Origin: Methanocella conradii HZ254
GTDB taxonomy: Archaea > Halobacteriota > Methanocellia > Methanocellales > Methanocellaceae
Direction of reading: 5' to 3'
NCBI RefSeq assembly: GCF_000251105.1
Contig: NC_017034.1
Coordinates: forward strand, 930,001-994,000
Length of the DNA: 64,000 nt
Shown: positions 8,107 through 15,525 of the stretch, in pieces
How the letters are laid out: the number at the start of each line of letters is the position of its first letter
Numbering within the stretch: position 1 is the first letter of the stretch
Made by a program: the position numbers and the translations under genes
Notes under the pieces: model-generated
Told to the model about the DNA's origin: nothing
Database searches by the model: none
The model's input: only the letters and a program-made list of their open reading frames with translations

Positions 8107-8841
8107 ATGAAGGCCATTTACCTTGACTGCTTTTCAGGAATAAGCGGGGACATGTTCCTCGGCGCGATGGTAGACATGGGGATAGGCCTTGATACGATTC
8201 TATCAGGGCTATCTGGCCTGGGCCTTAGCATTAGCCTCAACGCCGCGAAGGTGAGAAAGAAGGGCATCACGGGGACAAAGGTCGATGTCATCGTTCCAGA
8301 CGCCGCCGAGGAAAGGCACCTGGCGGATATCATGGAAATAATCAATAACAGCGGCCTGCCCGAAGATGTCAGGTCTTTGTCGGGCAGGGTATTCAGGCGC
8401 CTGGCGGAGGCCGAGTCCAGGGTTCACGGCGTTCCGGTGGAGGAGGTTCATTTCCACGAGGTAGGCGCCCTGGATACGATAGCAGACGTGATCGGGGCGG
8501 CCATATGCTTTAAGGCTTCGGGAGCGGAAATCCTGTGCTCTTCTCCGGTGAACGTGGGGGGCGGCTTCGTGAAAACGTCTCATGGCATGCTGCCCGTCCC
8601 GGCGCCGGCAACGCTGGAATTGCTAAGGGGCGCCTCCATATATTCCTCGGGGCTGGATGCCGAACTTGTCACGCCCACCGGCGCGGCCATCCTCTCAGAG
8701 CTTTGCTCATACTATGGCCCTATGCCCCTCATGCGCGTAGAAAGGATTGGATATGGCGCGGGGTCAAAAGACCTTGAGATGCCTAACCTTTTGAGGGCCA
8801 TTATCGGGGAGATTCCAAAAAATGCCCGTAAGGGCCGCTAA
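8107..8841 (+). CDS. larC: LarC-type nickel insertion protein, N-terminal half only
   Basis: The start MKAIYLDCFSGISGDMFLGA and the block VEEVHFHEVGALDTIADVIG (about residues 115-134), followed by TPTGAAILSEL, identify LarC (DUF111), the CTP-dependent nickel-inserting enzyme of nickel-pincer nucleotide synthesis. Full-length LarC is about 400 residues. This product ends at 244 residues, right where the LarC1 part ends. The next gene converges from the other strand 3 bp later, so no LarC2 half can be encoded downstream by frameshift or as a separate frame. It starts 2 bp after larE. Whether a LarC1-only protein inserts nickel is uncertain. A separate larC2 elsewhere in the genome is possible. 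Confidence 0.85.
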   Translation: MKAIYLDCFSGISGDMFLGAMVDMGIGLDTILSGLSGLGLSISLNAAKVRKKGITGTKVDVIVPDAAEERHLADIMEIINNSGLPEDVRSLSGRVFRRLAEAESRVHGVPVEEVHFHEVGALDTIADVIGAAICFKASGAEILCSSPVNVGGGFVKTSHGMLPVPAPATLELLRGASIYSSGLDAELVTPTGAAILSELCSYYGPMPLMRVERIGYGAGSKDLEMPNLLRAIIGEIPKNARKGR

Positions 8842-8844
8842 GCC

Positions 8845-9240
8845 TCATTCTTTTTCAGGCTTTTTTGAAAAAAGCCTGGCCAGCTCGCCTTTCACATAGC
8901 TCATGATATATGGGGCGGCGAAAGCGGCCGCTCCAGAGATGAGCCTCGACGTCAGCGAGGGCCTGCGCCTTTCCTCGACTTTGGCCTGCGGCTGCATACC
9001 CGCATCCCTTATAGTCTTCTCGCGGGGCATGAGCAGGCCCAGCAAGCGATATGCCACGAACCCGGCGCTGGCGGCGGCCGCCATCGATACATATGGGTGA
9101 GACTTCACGGTATCGGCCACCGGCCTCACGGCCTCCGACGGAATGCCAAAAAGGGCCTTCTTAAAGCCGGCGTACGCCTCCGCCAGCCGCGCCCCCGTGA
9201 CCTTCACGTCGGCTTCCGTAACGTTCTCCCTCGGCGCCAT
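8845..9240 (-). CDS. Small membrane-associated protein of a YqjD/holin-like operon
   Basis: The 131-residue protein is not confidently assignable. It has two short hydrophobic stretches, one rich in Ala/Val near residues 50-72 (VSMAAAASAGFVAYRLLGLL) and one near 100-115, separated by a basic and polar linker, and it ends in a Lys/Glu tail. The phrase VKSHPYVSMAAAA resembles the IKEHPLMSIVIAA motif of the DUF883-like gene two genes upstream, suggesting an older duplication. Its start codon shares bases with the stop of the preceding gene, so it is the last gene of a three-gene operon. Confidence 0.7.
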   Translation of the reverse strand: MAPRENVTEADVKVTGARLAEAYAGFKKALFGIPSEAVRPVADTVKSHPYVSMAAAASAGFVAYRLLGLLMPREKTIRDAGMQPQAKVEERRRPSLTSRLISGAAAFAAPYIMSYVKGELARLFSKKPEKE

Positions 9241-9596
9241 CAGGCATTCTCCACGGTCTTAGGCGTCTTTAGCGATAGCCTGCGCGTGAACATGAAATAT
9301 GCCAGCCCTGCTGCCAGCAATAAGGATGCAAGGCCACATAATAGCAGTGCGGCCCAAATAGGTATCAGCGTTGACACGAAGAGTATGACGCCCACGGATA
9401 TTGAGAGCGTCCCCACGACGAGGAGCGACGCGACCACCGACAGGTAGATGACCTGCCGCAAGACGAAGTCCAGCGGGTCGAGCACGTAGTGCTGGATATA
9501 CAGGTCGGTCTTCTGGCGTATGTAAAGGTCGAGGTATTTTACCATGCTAGCGAGCTCGGCCTCGACAGACGGCCTCGCCGTGGGGCCTTCAGCCAA
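9240..9596 (-). CDS. Holin-X/YqjE-like membrane protein
   Basis: The 118-residue protein has an amphipathic N-terminal half and two closely spaced transmembrane helices (about residues 48-73 and 80-103) with a short turn. This is the topology of the YqjE/Phage_holin_3_6 (holin superfamily X) group. The name is structural; no lytic role is implied. It lies between a DUF883/YqjD-like gene and another small membrane protein, the same neighbourhood seen around yqjD-yqjE in bacteria, where these proteins are membrane-anchored stress factors. Confidence 0.7.
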   Translation of the reverse strand: MAEGPTARPSVEAELASMVKYLDLYIRQKTDLYIQHYVLDPLDFVLRQVIYLSVVASLLVVGTLSISVGVILFVSTLIPIWAALLLCGLASLLLAAGLAYFMFTRRLSLKTPKTVENA

Positions 9597-9607
9597 CTTG
9601 ACCGCTC

Positions 9608-9913
9608 CTAATCCCGCCTGGCGAGCAGCGCGCCTGCCAGCGCTCCAGCCCCCGCGGCGATGACAATCGACATGAGGGGGTGCTCCTTGATGAAGCCCTC
9701 GACGGGCTCGACCTTGTGGCCTGCCTCGGCCCTCAGCCGCTCTATCTTTTCGCCCGCGTCGTCAAGCACAGCCTTTAGCTCTTCGCCCTTCGCGGTAATG
9801 CTCATCTCCCGGAGCTTCCGCGCCGCTTCCTCCAGCACGTCGGCCGCCTGGGCTTTTACCTTTTCCGCGCCCTCGAACGTGGTGTCCACCACGCGCTTCA
9901 CATTTTGCTCCAA
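9608..9913 (-). CDS. DUF883/YqjD-like membrane-anchored protein
   Basis: The 101-residue protein consists of a long helical, Ala/Glu/Lys-rich region followed by a C-terminal membrane anchor (PLMSIVIAAGAGALAGALLARR). This is the layout of the ElaB/YqjD/CsbD-like DUF883 family, some members of which bind ribosomes at the membrane in stationary phase. It is first in a three-gene minus-strand operon, with 11 bp to the next gene. The upstream region (9914-9999) is AT-rich and carries TATA-like sequence. Function in archaea is not established. Confidence 0.75.
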   Translation of the reverse strand: MEQNVKRVVDTTFEGAEKVKAQAADVLEEAARKLREMSITAKGEELKAVLDDAGEKIERLRAEAGHKVEPVEGFIKEHPLMSIVIAAGAGALAGALLARRD

Positions 9914-9999
9914 ACAAGATCACCAAAAATAAATATATTTCTTAATATAATAATGTTTTGTAGGCGCTTATGCGGTAAAAGCAGGCCTAAGTAATACTT

Positions 10000-10758
10000 T
10001 TATACATTTCGCCTGGCCTTCATCACGTTTTCCATCATCTCTTCGAGCGCCTGCGCCAGCGCCCTATCGTTGCTAAACCCCTCGACTGCAGCGCTAAGCT
10101 CTCGGGCGGGCATGCCCTTCATCTCTTTTGCCATCGCGACCATGTTAGGCATTGCCCTCACAACGTTATCCACGATGGTCACGGTGGCCGCCCTGGCCGT
10201 CCTGGATAGCGGGTTCAAGTCAATCGCTATGACCTTCTTCCCCATCTTCACCAGGGCTTCGCACCGGTCTCCATCTTCCAGCGGTACGAGCACTACGTCT
10301 GCGCCATAGATGCCCATCGAGGTTGCCTTCGCACGTTCATGGGAAAGGCCGGGTATCAACCTATCAGGCCGATCCCCATAGACAACCCTGCATCCCTTCG
10401 ACTTCAATAAGGCGGCTATCCGGGCAACCCGCTCCTCGGTCCTATGGAAGAGGTTTACCTCCACCGGAGCGTTAAGCACATGAGAAAGCTCGCAGACTTT
10501 CTCTGCGGCGAGGGCGGCAGCATTACCGTTGACCGAGATGACAGGCCTCTCTGCTAAAAGCATCAGCGCAACAGCAACACGCTCAGCCTGCATAGCGGAA
10601 GCCGTCGTCCTCTCGCCAAGCAAGTAATCAAACGCCTCGCCCCTCCCCTGCGCTATGAGGCCCTGCATGCTCGCTATGCCATCCTTCACCCCCTTGACAA
10701 GCAGCTCCCTTGTCACAAGAGAAAAATATCGCGGATGGTTCTCAGGAATGTCGGTCAT
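10000..10758 (-). CDS. 4-phosphopantoate--beta-alanine ligase (archaeal PPS)
   Basis: This 252-residue protein belongs to the archaeal phosphopantothenate synthetase family (PF02006, DUF137), which joins 4-phosphopantoate and beta-alanine with ATP in archaeal coenzyme A synthesis. Visible family blocks are IPENHPRYFSL at the N-terminus, SVNGNAAALA near residue 75, EVNLFHRTEER near 100, and the ADVVLVPLEDGDRCEAL block near 153 followed by IAIDLNPLSRTA. Length is as expected. It is a cytoplasmic housekeeping enzyme. Its nearest neighbour is the co-directional marC gene 62 bp upstream, so it may share a transcript. Confidence 0.9.
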   Translation of the reverse strand: MTDIPENHPRYFSLVTRELLVKGVKDGIASMQGLIAQGRGEAFDYLLGERTTASAMQAERVAVALMLLAERPVISVNGNAAALAAEKVCELSHVLNAPVEVNLFHRTEERVARIAALLKSKGCRVVYGDRPDRLIPGLSHERAKATSMGIYGADVVLVPLEDGDRCEALVKMGKKVIAIDLNPLSRTARAATVTIVDNVVRAMPNMVAMAKEMKGMPARELSAAVEGFSNDRALAQALEEMMENVMKARRNV

Positions 10759-10820
10759 GGTACGAACATAGACAGGGTCTCTACTTAACGTTTTCGAAAT
10801 TTCTGCCGGGCCGGGCTTAT

Positions 10821-11447
10821 TCAGCCCAGCGCCGGAAAAGAGCCGCTTATCCCGGCGAGCATCATCTCGGTGGCTATCGCCGCCAGCACGATGCCCATTA
10901 TTTTCGTGAGCACCCGGGTGCCATCTTTGCGGAAGACGCTATACAAAAGGTCGCTGTTGACCACGATGAGCCACGAGCCGAGCATGGCGATGAGTATGGC
11001 CGCCAGGACCAGCAGCTTATCCATGCCTGCGGCCTCGTTCATGTACACCATCGTGACGGTCATCGCGCCCGGGCCCGTTATGAGCGGAGTCGCCATCGGG
11101 GTAACAGCGATAGAATCGATGTCCTCGTCGGGGGAGCCATCCGTCCTCTTCGTCCTCGTCTCACTGCCCATGAGCATGTCGAAAGCTATCAGCAATAGCA
11201 AAATGCCGCCCGCTATCCTCAGCGAGTTCAAGGATATGGACAATAGGTCCATGAACGGCTTCCCAACGAGGGCGAAGACGAAAAGAATAACGGTTGCGAT
11301 GGCAGAAGCCTTAGATATCACGTATCGGCGCTCGGCGCCGCTCATGCCCCCCGTGAGGCCCAGAAATATCGGGATGTTACCGAAGGGGTCCGCCATCACG
11401 AAGATGGATATGGCGGCGCTGATAAAAAGCTCGAGGTTCACGGACAT
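10821..11447 (-). CDS. MarC-family integral membrane protein
   Basis: The 208-residue protein has six predicted membrane helices and the MarC-family hallmarks: a conserved MADPFGNIPIFL at about residues 18-29, GGILLLLIAFDML near 81-93, and TPMATPLITGPGAMT at about 117-131. The last stretch is a re-entrant-like Pro/Gly motif. The transported substrate is unknown for the family, and the name (multiple antibiotic resistance) is historical. The TrmB-type regulator gene lies 33 bp upstream in the same direction. Confidence 0.88.
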   Translation of the reverse strand: MSVNLELFISAAISIFVMADPFGNIPIFLGLTGGMSGAERRYVISKASAIATVILFVFALVGKPFMDLLSISLNSLRIAGGILLLLIAFDMLMGSETRTKRTDGSPDEDIDSIAVTPMATPLITGPGAMTVTMVYMNEAAGMDKLLVLAAILIAMLGSWLIVVNSDLLYSVFRKDGTRVLTKIMGIVLAAIATEMMLAGISGSFPALG

Positions 11448-11480
11448 CCAATAATATGAATAAGCGTAAAGGATATAATC

Positions 11481-12299
11481 CTATTCGTGGGAGGATGCGT
11501 GTTTCAAGGGCAGGGCGGCGTCCCATTCCACCTCGATGAAATGCCTGAGGACGGAGATGATGCTCTCCATGCGGGTGTGGATCGCCGTGACCTCATTGCC
11601 CCCGGGTATCGTATCGCCCATGATGCTGATGAGCACCTCGGCGTCGTCTACCATGAGCACGCCTCCCATCAGCGGTATCCTGGAGGACGGCTTCTCCGGG
11701 TCCATCAGGCGTACCTCGATCCCGGGAAGCTCTCTTAAGGCATAGTCGGCGGTGGACCTTGTGGTGTAGACGAGCCTTACATGGACCCCGGCTGCAATCC
11801 TTTTTTTAAGCATAGGCATGATATTTTCGAAGATGGGATATCGCTCCCTGAAATCCAGGAACAACGGGTCGGTAGCAATGAAAACTATGCTCCTCCTGGC
11901 ATCGCTCACCATGTCAGACACCTTATTATAAAGGTTCTTGACGCCACGTATGGTCCACACGGACTCAGCATGCTCCTGGCTCTCCCCCCTGGCATGGGCC
12001 TCCTCCAGATGCTTGAGGGCTTTCTCGCTTTCTTCCTCGATCGCGCTCCTGAGCTTCTCGATCGCCTTGACAGGTGCGATGCCACGATACCTCATGGGCT
12101 TCCCCTTCTCCACCTCTATCAGGCCTCTCTCTTCCAGCCTGGAGAGCGCTCCGTAGATTGCCGAGCGGGGGATGCCGGAGGCCATGTGGATATCTGAAAC
12201 AGTTCCGACCTTGATGAGGTTGAGCGCCATATAAGCCCTCGCCTCGTACTCGGTCAGCCCAAGGCGTTTCAGCGCCTCCACCATCCACCTATCACTCAT
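11481..12299 (-). CDS. TrmB-family transcriptional regulator
   Basis: The 272-residue protein begins with the TrmB winged-helix domain: LKRLGLTEYEARAYMALN, then the recognition region ASGIPRSAIYGALSRLEERGLIEVEKGKPMRY (about residues 40-71). A Glu/Lys-rich helical linker (about 80-110) and a C-terminal effector domain follow. The C-terminal half, with RSIVFIATDPLFLDF and a later STADYALRELPG, resembles the TrmB effector region that binds sugars in Thermococcus; the ligand here is unknown. It is divergent from the Tes-like gene at 12396 with a shared 96-bp promoter region, making that gene a plausible target. Confidence 0.87.
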   Translation of the reverse strand: MSDRWMVEALKRLGLTEYEARAYMALNLIKVGTVSDIHMASGIPRSAIYGALSRLEERGLIEVEKGKPMRYRGIAPVKAIEKLRSAIEEESEKALKHLEEAHARGESQEHAESVWTIRGVKNLYNKVSDMVSDARRSIVFIATDPLFLDFRERYPIFENIMPMLKKRIAAGVHVRLVYTTRSTADYALRELPGIEVRLMDPEKPSSRIPLMGGVLMVDDAEVLISIMGDTIPGGNEVTAIHTRMESIISVLRHFIEVEWDAALPLKHASSHE

Positions 12300-12395
12300 G
12301 AAAAATACATACGTCCCGCAAGCTTTAAATAATTTTCCAATATTAGAGTAACATTGTATTTAGTTTTCCTGTACTAACATTATCGAGGGATTTTC

Positions 12396-13889
12396 ATGAG
12401 TAAGACAAAATCGATATGCCCGGTATGTCACGATGTCATCGATGCATCCGTCGAGAAGGAGGACGGCCAGGTTCTCATCACAAAAACCTGTAAGGATCAT
12501 GGCACTTTCAATGACGTTTACTTTTCAGATGCAAAGGTATACGATAATTATGAAAAATTCCGATCCATTGGGAATGGGCTGGCCAACCCAATGACTAAGA
12601 CGGTAAAGGGATGCCCATACGACTGCGGCCTCTGCCCGAACCATAAGACGCCCACGATACTCGCGAACATCGACCTCACCAACAGGTGCAACCTTTCCTG
12701 CCCACTGTGCTTCGCTAATGCGAGAAAGAGTGGCTACGTATACGAGCCTACCATCGACCAGGTCAGGCACATGCTCGAAGTCTTAAGGAGTGAGAAGCCG
12801 GTGCCATGCTACGCCGTACAGTTCGCCGGAGGCGAGCCGACGATGCGCAGTGACCTGCCCGAGATAATCACGATGGCGAGGCAGATGGGGTTCTTCCAGA
12901 TCATGATAGCGACCAATGGCATGAAGTTCGCGCAGAGCAAGGACTACTGCCGCGAGCTCAGGAAGACTCCCCTGTCCACGACATACCTCCAGTTCGATGG
13001 CGTCACAGAGGAGCCTTACATTAAGCTCAGGGGCTTTAACGCCCTGCCCTATAAGCTAAAGGCCCTGGAGAACATGCGCGAGGCCGGCCTGAACAACGTG
13101 GTGCTCGTGCCCTCGCTGGTGAAGGGCGTGAACGACGCTCAGGTGGCCGACATCATAAGGTTCGCGGCGAAAAACGTGGACATGGTAAGAGGGGTGAACT
13201 TCCAGCCAGTATCCTTCACGGGCAGGGTGGATACGGAAGAGCTAAAGAGGGGACGGATTACCATACCCGACTTCCTGGCCATGCTTGAGGAGCAGAGCAA
13301 CGGCGAGATCGTGAAGTCCGACTTTTTCCCGTGCCCTGCGGTTGCGCCTATGTCAGACCTCATGGAGGCCTGGACTCATATGCCCCAGGTCAAGTTTACC
13401 ATCCATCCGCACTGCGGCACCGCTACCTACGTGTTCGTGGATAAGAAGGGTGGCCTGCTGCCCATAACCAGGTTCGTTGACGTCGCGGGCCTCATGGGGG
13501 CGGTCGAGCGCATCAGCAACGAGTGCAAGGGCTCAAAGCACTCGAAGGTGCTGCTGGCCGAGAAGCTCGTACGCGAGGTGCCCAGGTACGTCGACATGGC
13601 GAAGATGCCGGAGGGAGTCAACATCCCCAAGATACTGGTGGCGTTCGTGAAGAGCGGCGACCCCGTCAAGGTGCTCTCCGAGTTCCACTATAAGTCTATG
13701 CTCGTGAGCGCCATGCACTTCATGGACCCGTATAACATGGACCTCGCCAGGGTGCAGAGCTGTGGCATTCATTATGCCATTCCCGATGGCCGGGTCGTAC
13801 CCTTCTGCACTTATAACACTCTCTATCGCCCCGACGTTGAGAAAAAGCTCGCCAGGCAAGCGGTGGTTGAGGCCACCCAGAAGGCATGA
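12396..13889 (+). CDS. tes: Radical SAM protein of the tetraether lipid synthase (Tes/MJ0619) type
   Basis: The 497-residue protein has an N-terminal zinc-ribbon-like region (CPVCHDV, then GCPYDCGLCPNH), the radical SAM cluster motif CNLSCPLC (Cys 98, 102, 105) preceded by NIDLTNR, the SAM-contact QFAGGEPTMR near residue 145, and a long C-terminal region with further cysteines (FFPCPA, HPHCGT, QSCGIHY, VVPFCTY). This layout matches the MJ0619 family, shown to contain tetraether lipid synthase, which couples the ends of archaeol chains into membrane-spanning GDGT lipids. A GAGGGAT ribosome binding site precedes the ATG. Related radical SAM paralogues exist, so the exact reaction is inferred. 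A TrmB-type regulator is divergent from it. Confidence 0.75.
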   Translation: MSKTKSICPVCHDVIDASVEKEDGQVLITKTCKDHGTFNDVYFSDAKVYDNYEKFRSIGNGLANPMTKTVKGCPYDCGLCPNHKTPTILANIDLTNRCNLSCPLCFANARKSGYVYEPTIDQVRHMLEVLRSEKPVPCYAVQFAGGEPTMRSDLPEIITMARQMGFFQIMIATNGMKFAQSKDYCRELRKTPLSTTYLQFDGVTEEPYIKLRGFNALPYKLKALENMREAGLNNVVLVPSLVKGVNDAQVADIIRFAAKNVDMVRGVNFQPVSFTGRVDTEELKRGRITIPDFLAMLEEQSNGEIVKSDFFPCPAVAPMSDLMEAWTHMPQVKFTIHPHCGTATYVFVDKKGGLLPITRFVDVAGLMGAVERISNECKGSKHSKVLLAEKLVREVPRYVDMAKMPEGVNIPKILVAFVKSGDPVKVLSEFHYKSMLVSAMHFMDPYNMDLARVQSCGIHYAIPDGRVVPFCTYNTLYRPDVEKKLARQAVVEATQKA

Positions 13890-13952
13890 CCATCGCCTCC
13901 CGTCTCCCTCTTTCAATTTCGCTTTTATCTGCTGAGCAGAAATTATGTTTAA

Positions 13953-14975
13953 TCAGCGTCCATGCTCGCCAATGATGGGTATCTTTTCACCACATTTGGG
14001 GCACTTCTTATCAGCAGTGATATTATAGCGAAGCACTTTAAACCCGTAACGCTCTATGAGCAGGCTATCGCACTTCGGGCACCACGTATTCTCATACCTG
14101 TGGCCGACCACGTTCCCGAGGTACACGTAATTCAGGCCAGCATCACGGGCTATATCATGAGCCCTCTCCAAAGTCTTGACGGCGGTAGACTCACGGTCCT
14201 CCATGTGATACATAGGGTGAAAGCGCGTAAAATGTATAGGAGTGTCCGGCCCGAGGTTTTCAAGACACCACCTCGATAGGGCCTTAATCTCCTCGGGCGA
14301 ATCGTTCAGCCCTGGTATTAAGAGGTTGACCACCTCGACGTGCATGCCCATATCCTTTGCCATTTTAGTCGAGTCCAGCACCGGCTCAAGCCTGGCGCCG
14401 CAGACCTTCCTGTAAAAATCCTCGGTGAAGGCCTTGATGTCCACCCTGAAGGCGTCCAGCAGGCCCTTCATGGCCTCTAAGTGCTCCGGAGTCGGGTAGC
14501 CATTCGTAACGTACACGGTCTTAACGCCTTTTTCGTGGCACTTCACGGCGCAGTCGTGCGCATACTCGACCCATATGCCCGGCTCATTATACGTCCATGA
14601 AACGCTTCTGCACATGGTATCGACGGCGCTCTGGGCAACTTCCTCGGGCATGATATCCATGGAGTAGACTTGCTGGATGTCCGCCTGTGAAATGCCCCAG
14701 TTCTGGCAGTGCTGGCACCTGAAGTTACACCCGACCGAGCCCACCGAATAGGAATAGCTGCCGGGATAAAAATGGTAGAGAGGCTTTTTTTCGATTGGGT
14801 CGCTGGCCTCCGAGGTCACCGTGCCGTATATCATCGAGAATACCCTGCCATCGACGTTCTTTCTCGTACGGCAATGGCCTACGCCGCCGGGAGGGATGAC
14901 GCACCTGTACGAGCAAACGCTGCACTTCGCCTTCCCATGCTCCAGCGGCGTCCAGAGAATCGCCTCCTTCATCAT
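13953..14975 (-). CDS. AmmeMemoRadiSam-system-type radical SAM enzyme
   Basis: The 340-residue protein belongs to the COG1180 pyruvate-formate-lyase-activase-like group. It has an N-terminal cysteine set (CSVCSYRC, then GHCRTR), the radical SAM motif CNFRCQHC (Cys 83, 87, 90), the family phrase VSWTYNEPGIWVEYA near residue 124, VYVTNGYPTPEHL, and a C-terminal zinc ribbon (CPKCDSLL... CPKCGEKI). In many archaea it accompanies AMMECR1 and Memo homologues; neither is in this window. The modification it carries out is not established. It converges on the Tes-like gene with only 63 bp between stops. Confidence 0.85.
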   Translation of the reverse strand: MMKEAILWTPLEHGKAKCSVCSYRCVIPPGGVGHCRTRKNVDGRVFSMIYGTVTSEASDPIEKKPLYHFYPGSYSYSVGSVGCNFRCQHCQNWGISQADIQQVYSMDIMPEEVAQSAVDTMCRSVSWTYNEPGIWVEYAHDCAVKCHEKGVKTVYVTNGYPTPEHLEAMKGLLDAFRVDIKAFTEDFYRKVCGARLEPVLDSTKMAKDMGMHVEVVNLLIPGLNDSPEEIKALSRWCLENLGPDTPIHFTRFHPMYHMEDRESTAVKTLERAHDIARDAGLNYVYLGNVVGHRYENTWCPKCDSLLIERYGFKVLRYNITADKKCPKCGEKIPIIGEHGR

Positions 14976-15063
14976 AGCGCCGCCACCATCAGAAATCCAC
15001 TCCCTCCATAATATTATATGTTATTGTGCTGGGTTGAATATATATTATCTTGCATCTTTTTTA

Positions 15064-15100
15064 CTAGTGACTGAAGGGGGGTTCTATTTTATAGTGGATG
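15064..15100 (+). repeat. Truncated copy of a dispersed hairpin element
   Basis: CTAGTGACTGAAGGGGGG (15064-15081) matches 25483-25500 exactly. The bases that follow (15081-15100, GTTCTATTTTATAGTGGATG) are the exact reverse complement of 25552-25571. The two ends of the larger element are thus fused here without the central hairpin. Confidence 0.7.
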
Positions 15101-15452
15101 GTTTGGCAGCGCATCTTCTACTTCTAGTGACCGACCACTTAACAATCTGGCCGCCGAGAGGAGGCCTATAAAATATCGGCATTAAATATATGCTTTATGT
15201 CATAATCGCTAAACTCGGAGGCAGTCAAGCCATCATAGCATTCCTCTGCCATATAATTATATCTGCCCAAAAACGGCCTTATACAGGCCAAAATTCGGCA
15301 ACTGCCAATGGTTTTAGGCCAGATCACCATATCGGCAGGAAATCGATGCCTTTATATACTAATAGCTTAAATCACACAGTAACTGCTGCAGCCTGCTGGC
15401 GAAGATTTTCAGCGCAAAAAAGGCATATACAAATGCCATAACAAAAATGGTT

Positions 15453-15483
15453 GAAAAATATGCGGTAACACGAAAAAATATTT
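15453..15483 (+). promoter_or_regulatory. Promoter with shared GAAAAATATGCGGT motif
   Basis: The motif GAAAAATATGCGGT, five bases, then GAAAAAATATTT ends about 43 bp before the start of the receptor-like gene. The second half looks like a BRE/TATA box. The same two-part arrangement recurs at 19959-19988 upstream of the secretion ATPase gene, suggesting a common regulator of both surface transcription units. Confidence 0.5.
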
Positions 15484-15525
15484 GTAGTCGTAAAAGCTTA
15501 ATTCAAAAGGTCGGACGGTCAGAGG

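Larger units (their letters stand above)
14976..15525. other. 550-bp non-coding region with a repeat fragment and a promoter motif
   Basis: No credible gene is present. The stretch contains a fragment of the element found at 25483-25571 (15064-15100), a second CTAGTGAC start at 15124, a GGCAT/ATGCC palindrome at 15422-15437, TATA-like tracts near 15350, and the upstream motif at 15453-15483 that is repeated at 19959-19988. Base composition is much more AT-rich than the flanking genes. Confidence 0.6.

Noticed and set aside
12300..12395. TTAG/CTAA-like half-sites between the TrmB-type regulator and the Tes-like gene
   Set aside because: The half-sites match only partially and could occur by chance in AT-rich promoter DNA.
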